Part shown: positions 7,569-16,295 of the stretch, piece after piece | Position numbering within the stretch: position 1 is the first letter of the stretch | Layout: every line of letters begins with the position of its first letter | DNA from: Halisarca cf. caerulea | Taxonomy: Eukaryota; Porifera; Demospongiae; Chondrillida; Halisarcidae | Reading direction: 5' to 3' | NCBI GenBank assembly: GCA_963170055.1 | Contig: CAUJGJ010000347.1 | Coordinates: forward strand, 205,001 to 222,500 | Length of the DNA stretch: 17,500 bases | Made by a program: the position numbers and the translations under genes | The notes under the pieces: generated by a model | Seen by the model: the letters and a program-made list of their open reading frames with translations, nothing else | What the model was told of the DNA's origin: nothing | The model's database searches: none

Positions 7569-9206
7569 TCAAAAGGTGATTTTCTTTGTCTTAAGTTCAC
7601 CAATGCTGGTTTGCGTGATGCAGAACCTGAAGATACTGTGATCAGGATACAATTCATCTCCTGCGATAACCACGGATCCTCCTTTCTTCATAGCATCAGC
7701 TTGAGCCTTTAGAACATACAGTTTGCCATCATAGCGAAACGCAGTGACGTCCTCGTTATCATCCGCTTCTTTAAGATCATTGAGAGCATTCTGACCATAG
7801 GGCTCACCGGGTGTGTCACAAACAATAGTTTTGATCTTACTAACCTGACGTTGAAACACAGGAATTTTTATCTGGTAAGACATGGCAAACTGGATTAGTT
7901 GTGCTTTCTTTACTTTAGAAAATGCTTCAGCATCGCTTCCCAAGCAGAGCACTCCGCCAGCCTCGAAATTTGTGAACATGTACCCCTTGGTGCACATCCT
8001 AGTGTAGCACTCGCCCGGTCTCACCACTTCTTGAAACTTCAGATGCTTAATACTGTCCGGATACCCTGCAGTCCCCGAGAATACACTGATGGGCAGCTTG
8101 GTGTGGTTGACTAGGGCAAAATAGTGGTCATTGTTAATCTCATGGGCCTCATAGCATTTAGGATCCCACTCAACAGGCCACACAACTGAAGAGTGACGCG
8201 CATCATCAACTGTGTAGTTTGGCTTGGGCAGTCCAAGTATCTCTGTACAGTAGTCGTCAATGATGGCAATTGTGGGGGACTTTTGCAAATCGGCATACGC
8301 AATCATTTTGAGACGCTTACGGTCTCCAACCATTCCAGCAGCTGAAAGTAGGGTCTTGTCAGACAGAAAGCCTAACAATTCCCTCCCCTTTTCTTTCAAA
8401 GTTTCAATATCCCCTTTAATCGTTGGAAGGTGAGAAGACTCAAACTGGTGGGCCAGTCTTAGGTGAGACATCAACATAGCGCAGTATAGGATGGATACTT
8501 TGATGTAGAGGCTAACAAAAGACACACAGGTGGCAGCTTCAGGCTCTGTGTTGACTTTGCGGCACACCTCACATGTCAAAAGACCTTGAAGTTCAACAAC
8601 CTTATCATAGCGACTTGGGTCATAACCGGCATAAGGGGCTTTGTGACGAATTTGTAGGTCCAGCTCCCTCTGAATCTTGTCGCCAACATCTATCCAAGCC
8701 TGTGCCTTGCTGTTGAGCTGATCAATGTTGAAGTTTTTGAGGGCAGCAGTTATCTCTGCTTTGACAATTTTATGAATTTTCGAAGGCAGGCTTTCTTGTG
8801 GTTCCCAGTCTGTGACAAGAAACTTGTAGAAGACACATGCAATTTGTAGCACACCAGATACCACAGCTCCCGGAGGTCCAGCCAGAACAGCAAAAGACGA
8901 AATAGTTGAAATAACACCAACTATGAATTGGTGTGGGTCTCCACTTCTCAAGGCATCTGCAACACCAAGCATCTTCTCTGCAGCAACAGCTACCTGCTGT
9001 AGTTTGTCACCAACACCTTCAACACTAATAGAAGATTTCTTATCTGTTTTCACAAGTTCCTTATATATTAAGTCTATCTTCTGCTGCCATTCTTGTTTTC
9101 CTTCCTCCTTTGCCTTTGAATTATTACTCAGAAACATTTGATCACCCATTCCCTTGAAAGCATCACACATACGCTTAGTAACCTTTGAACCTGTTTCTTC
9201 TGCCAT
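7569..9206 (-). CDS. 545-aa intronless protein with N-terminal hydrophobic hairpin-like segment; unknown function
   Basis: A single open frame whose ATG is in good context (A at -3, G at +4). Residues 1-90 are charged and helical. Residues 93-131 form a long Gly/Val/Ile-rich hydrophobic segment around AGPPGAVVSGVL, which could span or insert into a membrane as a hairpin. Residues 140-190 are amphipathic helix (KIVKAEITAALKNFN). Cys212-x2-Cys215 with Cys227 leads into a second hydrophobic stretch (225-251). The C-terminal half (about 310-530) has the alternating pattern of a beta-rich domain (YFALVNHTKLPISVF, VVWPVEWDP). There is no signal peptide. The helical N-terminus followed by a beta-rich part recalls pore-forming, delta-endotoxin-N-like animal proteins, but I saw no diagnostic motif, so this is a hypothesis. 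It sits head-to-head with the ApoL-like gene at 9639, 432 bp apart. Confidence 0.8.
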   Translation of the reverse strand: MAEETGSKVTKRMCDAFKGMGDQMFLSNNSKAKEEGKQEWQQKIDLIYKELVKTDKKSSISVEGVGDKLQQVAVAAEKMLGVADALRSGDPHQFIVGVISTISSFAVLAGPPGAVVSGVLQIACVFYKFLVTDWEPQESLPSKIHKIVKAEITAALKNFNIDQLNSKAQAWIDVGDKIQRELDLQIRHKAPYAGYDPSRYDKVVELQGLLTCEVCRKVNTEPEAATCVSFVSLYIKVSILYCAMLMSHLRLAHQFESSHLPTIKGDIETLKEKGRELLGFLSDKTLLSAAGMVGDRKRLKMIAYADLQKSPTIAIIDDYCTEILGLPKPNYTVDDARHSSVVWPVEWDPKCYEAHEINNDHYFALVNHTKLPISVFSGTAGYPDSIKHLKFQEVVRPGECYTRMCTKGYMFTNFEAGGVLCLGSDAEAFSKVKKAQLIQFAMSYQIKIPVFQRQVSKIKTIVCDTPGEPYGQNALNDLKEADDNEDVTAFRYDGKLYVLKAQADAMKKGGSVVIAGDELYPDHSIFRFCITQTSIGELKTKKITF

Positions 9207-9339
9207 TATTGCAATACTGGATTCTTACTTCTCAATATTACTGTATTCATGAAGTTTCCAAAGTGGCAAAGGATCCTTGTACTTCAGAATCTCTGGGTTC
9301 ACGTGCACTACTCTCACCTCACACAGGAGGATACTGCAC

Positions 9340-9373
9340 TGGAATACATGCTGTCCCAGTGACCTAGTTTATA
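9340..9373 (-). promoter_or_regulatory. Possible TATA/initiator for the minus-strand 545-aa gene
   Basis: On the minus strand TATAAAC occupies 9373-9367, and TCCAGT (initiator-like, +1 A at 9340) lies about 33 nt downstream, leaving a leader of about 134 nt before ATG 9206. A GTGAG donor-like site on the minus strand near 9317 would allow a leader intron, but no strong acceptor was seen. Confidence 0.35.
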
Positions 9374-9590
9374 CGTATATATGTACAACCATTGTACCCA
9401 AATAAGGACTTTTGAAGCCACACCGCAGACATTGCATTATAATAAATTCACACCTATTTTATATTAATACCCATGCATACCCTTAATATGCATGCCAATG
9501 TAAGGTGTTCAGGCAATCCAGTCTGAATTTGTACACATATACTATCATACAAAAACACAAATACTGTACTCAGTGCAAAGTTTAAGCAGA

Positions 9591-9626
9591 TATATAAAGG
9601 CTTGGACCTGAGTTGTAGTTCATTCC
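9591..9626 (+). promoter_or_regulatory. TATA box and initiator of the ApoL-like gene
   Basis: TATATAAAGG at 9591-9600 and TCATTCC at 9620-9626 match the TATA consensus and the YYANWYY initiator. The +1 A would be 9622, putting TATA at -31 and giving a 17-nt leader before ATG 9639. The spacing is textbook, making this the best-supported promoter in the window. Confidence 0.6.
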
Positions 9627-9638
9627 ATACCAGCTAAA

Positions 9639-10460
9639 ATGTCTAAAATAGATGACTGGAGGAAAGTAACTGTTGTGAAACAGAAGGTTCTTGGATTCAT
9701 AACGGCAGCAAAAGATGTCGTAGACCATCACGATGCTGGGGAAAAGATACTGAATGATGCGGCTGACGATCTCGACGCTTCCTATAAAAAAGTTTTTATT
9801 GCAAATGTGAGTGCATATGTAGCGATGGGGGGTGGAGCAGCTGCAGTTGGAGCTGGATTATTCCTCACATTGCTTGGACCGGGAGCAATAATAGGTGTAC
9901 CATTAATGGTTGGTGGTGGAGCAGCTTTAGCAGGAGGGGTAGCAACTAGAGTTGGAACTGCCATTGGGGACTTCGTTAAAAAAAGGATTGCTCTGAGTAA
10001 ATGCGATGATTGGATAAAATCTAACGCAGAATTGAGCAAAGCACTAATTGAAAAGTGTGATGCCTTACAGCAGTATGTTGCTGAGAAAGAAAAGCAATCC
10101 AATAAAACCAGAGGAGAGATTATGGCTGAAGCTCTTGGTGACCGAGATATAGCTGAGAAATTTCAAGTGCAGCTTGGAAAAGCAAATAACACTATTGAAC
10201 AATGGAAAACAACCATGGCAATGGATGTTGGAAAGCTTGTTGCTGCACTACTTGTACCAGTTGCTGCTGAAGTAGCCTTACCGCTTCCATTTGTTGCACC
10301 TGTTCTCATTGCAGTGGACCTGTCGCTCCTCATTAAGACAGCTTATGAAGAGCACAAGGAGGAGGGAGGAACCATACTAGCAAACAAATTGAGAAAAGCA
10401 GCAGAAGCACTGAAGAAAGAGACTCACGAACTTCGTGTATTAGCAGAAACAAAACTTTAG
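9639..10460 (+). CDS. Apolipoprotein-L-like protein, 273 aa
   Basis: An intronless frame starting just after a TATA/Inr promoter. Residues 1-50 are a charged amphipathic helix region. Residues 53-113 form a long Gly/Ala-rich hydrophobic hairpin (GGGAAAVGAGLFLTLLGPGA, then GVPLMVGGGAALAGGVATRV). Residues 114-195 are polar, charged helix. Residues 196-233 are a second hydrophobic segment (VAALLVPVAAEVALPLPFVA). Residues 234-273 are a Lys/Glu-rich C-terminal helix. The glycine-rich double-pass segment after a helical N-terminus is the hallmark of the apolipoprotein L family, whose vertebrate members bind lipid and can form ion-conducting pores in membranes. No signal peptide is seen, so an intracellular role is likely. 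It is divergently paired with the 545-aa gene, another protein with a hydrophobic hairpin, so shared regulation is plausible. Family assignment is by architecture; the precise function is unknown. Confidence 0.75.
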   Translation: MSKIDDWRKVTVVKQKVLGFITAAKDVVDHHDAGEKILNDAADDLDASYKKVFIANVSAYVAMGGGAAAVGAGLFLTLLGPGAIIGVPLMVGGGAALAGGVATRVGTAIGDFVKKRIALSKCDDWIKSNAELSKALIEKCDALQQYVAEKEKQSNKTRGEIMAEALGDRDIAEKFQVQLGKANNTIEQWKTTMAMDVGKLVAALLVPVAAEVALPLPFVAPVLIAVDLSLLIKTAYEEHKEEGGTILANKLRKAAEALKKETHELRVLAETKL

Positions 10461-11470
10461 CACTTTGTGATAACATAATGTTATATTAATGTGTGTGCAC
10501 AGAACTACACTGTGACCTAACTAATACTGAAGGCAATTCACACATTATCATTGTCAACTTTTTATGAGCTTTACTGTCTCTGAGTTGATCACAAATGTCA
10601 ACACGAATTTCATATAATGCAAGTATGAACCAGGAATCCTGCACATCGATCATCACTGCGGGCTATACATACAGGCCCAATATATCAAGGGCACCTCCAT
10701 TACATCCACGCACACAAAACAAATATAACACGATCGAGGAGAAACTTATGATGTTTATACCAGCAATTATTGTTTATTCCTGAACAGAGCTACCCAATGT
10801 ATGATTTATGACCACTTCACTCTTGGGTATTCGCTCATCGCTCTAAAGGTCAGGATGTATAGATCTGTGCTGACGTCATTAAAATGGAGGGAAGGGATTG
10901 ATAAGTATAATCTCGTGTCAAACCATACATTGCATTGTATTATTCATTTTAGGAGGAAATGCCCCTTTCAGCCAAGTATAATGCTTTTCAAGTCCTCCTT
11001 AATACATGTAAACCATAATTATAATACTCTTGTGCAATACAATCAGTGATATGATCATGGGCGCACAGATGGACGTCACTTGGACACGCCATTTTATACC
11101 CACCACCCTGGCCGATGGGACAACTGGTCAGGGAATTTCCCAGAGTATACATCATAAACCAGGCAAAAAGCTTATCGAACTACTCATTGAATACTACGTA
11201 TTCACGTTGTTATATGGCATATAGGATAAAAGGTTACATTTAGATCATCTGTGGTACACAAATAGTGATCTTATTATATATATATATACTGCATGTGCTC
11301 TCAAATAGTAAGCAAATTGACATTATTATTCAAAGTATCATGAGAAAAAATGGCATTGCTGGTGCAGTATTATTGGTCTCGCTACATGAATCAAATTAAA
11401 CTAATACTTGGTACATTCAGTGCCCATTATTCTCTGTACATTTGAAAACAAAAATAATAATGAGTTAAGT
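10461..11470. other. Intergenic, no gene recognised
   Basis: No supported gene. Open frames are short and lack protein-like composition. A short (TA)n run lies at about 11274-11288. A slightly more GC-rich patch occurs at about 11055-11150 without coding signal. Confidence 0.5.
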
Positions 11471-11677
11471 TACCGTGCGTGCTTTAATTTTTGCGGGGTT
11501 TAAGATTCGCGATAATCGCAGATTGGATGCCATCTGTAAAAGTTTACAGCAGCGAAAACTTAGATCAGGCTCTTGTGACATGGCAAAACATGGACGTCTG
11601 CAAAATATAAATGAAAAACTGCTAAAAGCCAAAATCCACAAAATATACACCCTGTGAAAATTAAAGCGTATACTGTA
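11471..11677. mobile_element. Small MITE-like element, about 207 bp, TA-flanked
   Basis: The left end TACCGTGCGTGCTTTAATTT and the reverse complement of the right end (TACAGTATACGCTTTAATTT) match at about 15 of 20 positions. TA lies at both outer edges. It has no coding capacity. The CGCTTTAATTTT terminus and TA site suggest a Tc1/mariner-derived MITE. Its terminus is loosely similar to that of the element at 721-1364 (TACTGTAAACGC). Confidence 0.55.
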
Positions 11678-11895
11678 TGTTATCAACTTGAACTCTTTAC
11701 AACTACAATCTAACCCATGTCCATTGAACAAAAGTTAAAGATCTCAATAATAGTATTATTTAGACAGGATACCCCGTCAGCCCCTTGAATGGACTTCCAG
11801 GGGGTCCTGTGATGATATACATACAATCTCATACACACAACAGCAAACAAAGACACAACCTCAGAATTGCCTGCTTCACAAACTATGGCACAAAC
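11678..11895. other. Non-coding flank of the LTR element
   Basis: No gene seen. There is a GC-richer patch (GACTTCCAGGGGGTCCTGTG, about 11790-11809) of unknown origin. Confidence 0.4.
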
Positions 11896-11900
11896 ATCCC

Positions 11901-12138
11901 TGTGGTGTAATCTATTAACATACCTTTATGTGATGTAATCTTAGCTTCACCTTTATTCCTATAATCAAGCATGGTGTTACTATTAATAACTATTGTAAGA
12001 GTATTTAAGCACTTGCATGTTTGCTATCATTGAGTGTTGTGTAACTTAGTGTTGTTAGCCAGTGTGGCAGTTAATTAATAGCAATTGTCCAGTGACCAGT
12101 GTATCGCTATCACAACGCCGCTACTGAGTTATTGTACA
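11901..12138 (+). repeat. 5' LTR
   Basis: 238 bp, starting TGTGGTGTAATC and ending GTTATTGTACA. By eye it is identical at every position to 16058-16295. It carries a likely core promoter (see 12002-12032). No canonical AATAAA is seen inside. Confidence 0.95.
12002..12032 (+). promoter_or_regulatory. Putative LTR core promoter
   Basis: TATTTAAG at 12002-12009 is a TATA-like box, and TCATTG at 12027-12032 is initiator-like with +1 at 12029. This gives -27 spacing. If correct, U3 is about 128 bp and R-U5 about 110 bp. The same sites exist in the 3' LTR. Confidence 0.4.
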
Positions 12139-12156
12139 TGGTGTCAGAAGTGGGAT
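12139..12156 (+). other. Primer-binding site, likely tRNA-Leu
   Basis: TGGTGTCAGAAGTGGGAT begins immediately after the 5' LTR. Its TGG pairs with the CCA end of a tRNA. The rest matches the complement of an animal tRNA-Leu acceptor and T-arm end (GTCAGGA-type stem), with one mismatch as recalled. The tRNA identity is therefore inference; the PBS position is clear. Confidence 0.75.
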
Positions 12157-12179
12157 CCCTGTAGTTCTCCAAATTCAGA

Positions 12180-15100
12180 ATGGCTAGTTTAAGATTACAG
12201 CCTCCAGCATCTTTCAACTTTCAGCAGCCTGATGAATGGCCTAGATGGAAAAGCAGATTCGAACAGTTTCGAGCAGCATCGGGTCTATCGGGAGAAGCAG
12301 AAGAGCGACAAGTCAGTACGCTACTTTATTGCCTCGGTGAGAACGCAGAGGATGTCTTGAATTCCACCACAATATCACAAACGGACAGAAAGAAATATGA
12401 TAAAGTCCTTGAGCAATTTGATACTTTCTTCAAAGTAAGGAGAAATGTAATTTTCGAGCGGGCAAGATTTAACATGAGAAAACAGCAGCCAGTCGAATCC
12501 GCCGAAGAGTACATCACAACACTCTACAGACTAGCAGAAACGTGCGAGTTTGGTGACCTCAAAGAGGAGCTTATTCGAGATCGCCTAGTAGTCGGTATTC
12601 GGGACACCGTGCTTTCACAGCGACTTCAAATGGAACCAGACCTTACCCTCGAAAAGGCAAAGAAATCAATTCGTCAGCGTGACGCAGTACGGGAGCAGCA
12701 AGGAATACTCCACAAAACAGATACACCACAGCAAAGCCTCGATGCAATGAGCAAACGCAAACCACACCAAACCTCACAGTGGAAACAGGGTGGAAAACCC
12801 TCACACTATCGCACTAATAGCAACCCCCAAAAAACATCCGATTCGAAGAAATGTTCACGTTGTGGAAAAGGGCCACATCCTCGCAGTACCTGCCCTGCAA
12901 AGGATGTAACTTGCCATAGGTGCCAGAAGAAAGGGCACTACAGCAGTCAATGTTTCAGCAAACGCGTTGCTGAAGTGGCAATTCAACAAGAAGGAGATCG
13001 CTATCAGCAGGAGGAAGACCTTGACACGGTTTACCTCAACATAATTGGTTCAGGAAACCCCACATCAAAGTCGTGGAACACCCCCATTAAGGTCAACAAA
13101 TGCATCATATCCTTCAAGCTAGACACTGGTGCAGAGGTAACAGCCATGACAGAACAGGCTTTCAATCAACTCAAAGGAGTCACCTTAAGGAAGCCCACCA
13201 AAACAATTTGTGGAGCAGACAGGAAGCCTCTAAAGGTTTTGGGACAAATCAATGTCACCTTATCAGCAAAAGGGCAAAGCTGTAACCAAGCTGTCTACAT
13301 TGTCAGAAACCTTTCACAAAATCTATTAGGCCTACCAGCTATCCAAAGCCTCAACCTCTTAGCACAAGTAGAAGAGGTCACGGGACAACTTGGTGATGTC
13401 CCCAATCAATTCCCAAAGCTATTCACAGGATTGGGAACCCTGCAAGGAGACTTCCATATTCATCTACAACCAGATGCCACACCTTTCGCCCTTCATACCC
13501 CAAGGAATGTCCCTCTACCACTTCGTCAAAAAGTGAAGAAAGAGCTAGAACGAATGGAATCCATGGGAGTAATCTCAAAGGTTGATGTACCCACACCATG
13601 GTGTGCCGGCATGGTAGTGGTTCCAAAGAAAGATGGTTCAGTTCGCATCTGTGTTGATCTAAAGCCATTAAATACCGCAGTTCTCAGAGAAGTACACCCC
13701 TTGCCGAGAGTCGATGACACCTTAGCACAGCTAACAGGAGCCAAAGTCTTCAGCAAATTAGATGCAAACAGCGGATTCTGGCAAATACCAGTTGCTGAAG
13801 ATTCTCGCCTTCTTACCACCTTCATCACCCCTTTTGGCCGCTTTTGCTTCAACAAAATGCCCTTTGGCATATCCAGTGCTCCAGAACACTTCCAAAGGAG
13901 GATGAATGCCATCCTTGATGGACTTCCTGGAGTTCTTTGTCTAATGGACGACATCATTGTGTATGGTTCAGATAACAATGATCACAACACACGTCTCCAT
14001 GTCACTCTTCAGCGTCTCGAAACAGCTGGAGTCACCCTCAACAAAGCCAAGTGCCAATTTGGGAAAGATACCATTACTTTCTTGGGTCATGTCATCAGTT
14101 CCAAAGGTATCTCTGCAGACCCAACCAAAGTTGCTGCCATTGTCAACATGCCAACCCCTTCCAACGTCACAGAACTCCGACGCTTTATGGGTATGGTGAA
14201 CCAACTTGGGAAATTTACATCAGACATTGCAGAACTCTCCAAACCCCTCCGCGAACTACTAAGCAAGAAATCCACATGGTTGTGGGGACCAAGTCAAGTC
14301 TCTGCATTCCAGAAGTTAAAAACAGCCCTGACAACGCCAACAGTCCTTGCTTGGTATAACCCAGCTGCAGACACAAAACTATCTGCAGATGCTTCAGCCT
14401 ACGGTTTAGGAGCAGTCCTTTTACAAAAGTCTATTGATGGAGAATGGAAACCCGTAGCATATGCCTCTAGGTCAATGACAGAGACTGAGATGAGATATGC
14501 ACAGATCGAAAAAGAAGCCTTAGCCATAACATGGGCATGTGAACGCTTCTCAGATTACATCTTGGGAAAGAATATCACTATTGAGACAGATCACAAACCC
14601 CTTGTTCCACTCCTCAGTACTAAACACTTGGACAGCATACCCCCACGAGTACTACGCTTCAGACTCCGCCTGATGAGATTCAGCTACAACATTTTACATG
14701 TACCAGGGAAATTGCTTTACACTGCCGACACCCTCTCCAGAGCGCCTCAGAGCCATTCAGAAGAGGACAAGAGGAAATCTTACAACATAGAGTTCAACCT
14801 ATCTGCTATCCTCCAACAACTGCCTGCCAATGCCGAGACTCTCGAGAAGTATCTCCAAGCACAGAAAGAAGATCCTATATGCATGCAGTTATCCAAGTTT
14901 TGTATCGATGGATGGCCGGAGCAGCACAATGTCAAAGGACAACTCAAGTGCTATTGGCAAGCCAGAAGAGACCTCACCCAATGTGAAGGTATATTGCTTT
15001 ACCGCACACGTGTTGTGGTACCAGAACGCCTGCAGCAGGAAACACTCGACAAGATTCACAAAGGCCACCAGGGCATTCATAGATGTCGTCTTCGTGTTTC

Positions 15101-16067
15101 TGAATCTGTATGGTGGCCAGGAGTCAACAAACAAATGGAAGAATATGTTAAGAAATGCCCAACCTGCATGAAGTTGAGCCCTCCAGTACGAGAGCCCATG
15201 CTGACCTCCCCATTACCAGACCATCCCTGGGAGAAAGTGGGAACAGATCTATTTGAACTCAACGGACAGCACTACCTGATCATGGTGGACTATTATTCCA
15301 GATTTCCGGAAGTCATCAAAATGACATCCACCACATCAACATCAGTGATCACCGCCATGAAGTCTATCTTTTCCCGCCATGGTATCCCACGAATTCTCAT
15401 CAGTGACAACGGACCTCAGTACAGCTCAATGGAAATGCAACTCTTTGCCGAAAAGTATGGATTCAAACACATCACTAGCAGCCCATATTACCCACAGAGT
15501 AATGGGTTAGCTGAACGAACAGTGAAGACAGTGAAACAACTGCTACAGGAGACAGATGACATTTATCTAACACTACTGAGCTACCGCACAACACCACTCC
15601 CTTGGTGTAGCCTTAGTCCATGTGAACTCCTCATGGGAAGACGTTTGAGGACTGATCTCCCACAAACAAAGAAACAGCTCAAACCTAACTGGACCTATCT
15701 AAAAGGATTTGCTGACATGGATAGGAAGTACAAACAGCAGCAAAAGGAAAACTATGACAAACGACACCGGGTTCGTTCAGTGTCACCACTCCCTGATGAC
15801 GCCCCAGTCTGGGTAAATACCCAAGGCCAACAAGTTCCGGGACGCCTCATCACAACCGCATCTACACCTAGATCTTATGTAGTCAATGTTCCCTCAGGAC
15901 AAGTGAGGAGGAACCGAACTGCTCTGACAGATCGCCATGAACAAGCCACATCAGACTCCAATGCCAACAACAACCCAACCGAGCCTCGAGTCACCCGCAC
16001 ACAGACCGGAGTACCTATCCGACCTCCAGATCGCCTCATGTACTGGAGAAAGGGAGATGTGGTGTAA
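12180..16067 (+). CDS. Gag-Pol polyprotein of Ty3/Gypsy retrotransposon, 1,295 aa, single intact frame
   Basis: ATG 12180 lies 41 nt after the LTR. Residues 1-200 are a Gag capsid-like region. Two zinc knuckles CX2CX4HX4C follow at 225-238 and 245-258. The aspartic protease DTGA is at 315-318. Reverse transcriptase spans about 455-630, with catalytic Asp528 (KLDANSGF) and LMDD at 588-591. RNase H has Asp737, the EKEALA motif from 777 and TDH at 803-805. The integrase zinc region has His960/His963 and Cys993-x2-Cys996. The integrase core is D1023, D1076, E1112 (D-D-35-E). The C-terminus is basic and Arg/Pro-rich, with no chromodomain or envelope. The product copies its RNA into DNA and inserts it in the host genome. 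Gag and Pol are fused without a frameshift. There are no internal stops, and the TAA (16065-16067) lies ten bases inside the 3' LTR. Confidence 0.95.
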   Translation: MASLRLQPPASFNFQQPDEWPRWKSRFEQFRAASGLSGEAEERQVSTLLYCLGENAEDVLNSTTISQTDRKKYDKVLEQFDTFFKVRRNVIFERARFNMRKQQPVESAEEYITTLYRLAETCEFGDLKEELIRDRLVVGIRDTVLSQRLQMEPDLTLEKAKKSIRQRDAVREQQGILHKTDTPQQSLDAMSKRKPHQTSQWKQGGKPSHYRTNSNPQKTSDSKKCSRCGKGPHPRSTCPAKDVTCHRCQKKGHYSSQCFSKRVAEVAIQQEGDRYQQEEDLDTVYLNIIGSGNPTSKSWNTPIKVNKCIISFKLDTGAEVTAMTEQAFNQLKGVTLRKPTKTICGADRKPLKVLGQINVTLSAKGQSCNQAVYIVRNLSQNLLGLPAIQSLNLLAQVEEVTGQLGDVPNQFPKLFTGLGTLQGDFHIHLQPDATPFALHTPRNVPLPLRQKVKKELERMESMGVISKVDVPTPWCAGMVVVPKKDGSVRICVDLKPLNTAVLREVHPLPRVDDTLAQLTGAKVFSKLDANSGFWQIPVAEDSRLLTTFITPFGRFCFNKMPFGISSAPEHFQRRMNAILDGLPGVLCLMDDIIVYGSDNNDHNTRLHVTLQRLETAGVTLNKAKCQFGKDTITFLGHVISSKGISADPTKVAAIVNMPTPSNVTELRRFMGMVNQLGKFTSDIAELSKPLRELLSKKSTWLWGPSQVSAFQKLKTALTTPTVLAWYNPAADTKLSADASAYGLGAVLLQKSIDGEWKPVAYASRSMTETEMRYAQIEKEALAITWACERFSDYILGKNITIETDHKPLVPLLSTKHLDSIPPRVLRFRLRLMRFSYNILHVPGKLLYTADTLSRAPQSHSEEDKRKSYNIEFNLSAILQQLPANAETLEKYLQAQKEDPICMQLSKFCIDGWPEQHNVKGQLKCYWQARRDLTQCEGILLYRTRVVVPERLQQETLDKIHKGHQGIHRCRLRVSESVWWPGVNKQMEEYVKKCPTCMKLSPPVREPMLTSPLPDHPWEKVGTDLFELNGQHYLIMVDYYSRFPEVIKMTSTTSTSVITAMKSIFSRHGIPRILISDNGPQYSSMEMQLFAEKYGFKHITSSPYYPQSNGLAERTVKTVKQLLQETDDIYLTLLSYRTTPLPWCSLSPCELLMGRRLRTDLPQTKKQLKPNWTYLKGFADMDRKYKQQQKENYDKRHRVRSVSPLPDDAPVWVNTQGQQVPGRLITTASTPRSYVVNVPSGQVRRNRTALTDRHEQATSDSNANNNPTEPRVTRTQTGVPIRPPDRLMYWRKGDVV
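16045..16057 (+). other. Polypurine tract
   Basis: GGAGAAAGGGAGA, thirteen purines ending exactly where the 3' LTR begins. This is the plus-strand priming site. It is also coding: it specifies part of the polyprotein C-terminus. Confidence 0.85.
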
Positions 16068-16295
16068 TCTATTAACATACCTTTATGTGATGTAATCTTA
16101 GCTTCACCTTTATTCCTATAATCAAGCATGGTGTTACTATTAATAACTATTGTAAGAGTATTTAAGCACTTGCATGTTTGCTATCATTGAGTGTTGTGTA
16201 ACTTAGTGTTGTTAGCCAGTGTGGCAGTTAATTAATAGCAATTGTCCAGTGACCAGTGTATCGCTATCACAACGCCGCTACTGAGTTATTGTACA
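16058..16295 (+). repeat. 3' LTR
   Basis: 238 bp, identical to the 5' LTR. Its first ten bases encode the last residues and stop codon of the polyprotein. It is followed by the target-site copy ATCCC. Confidence 0.95.

Noticed and set aside
13423..13978. Antisense and alternate-frame open frames inside the Gypsy polyprotein
   Set aside because: They are shadows of the gag-pol frame, with no independent start context or motifs. None looks like an envelope gene.
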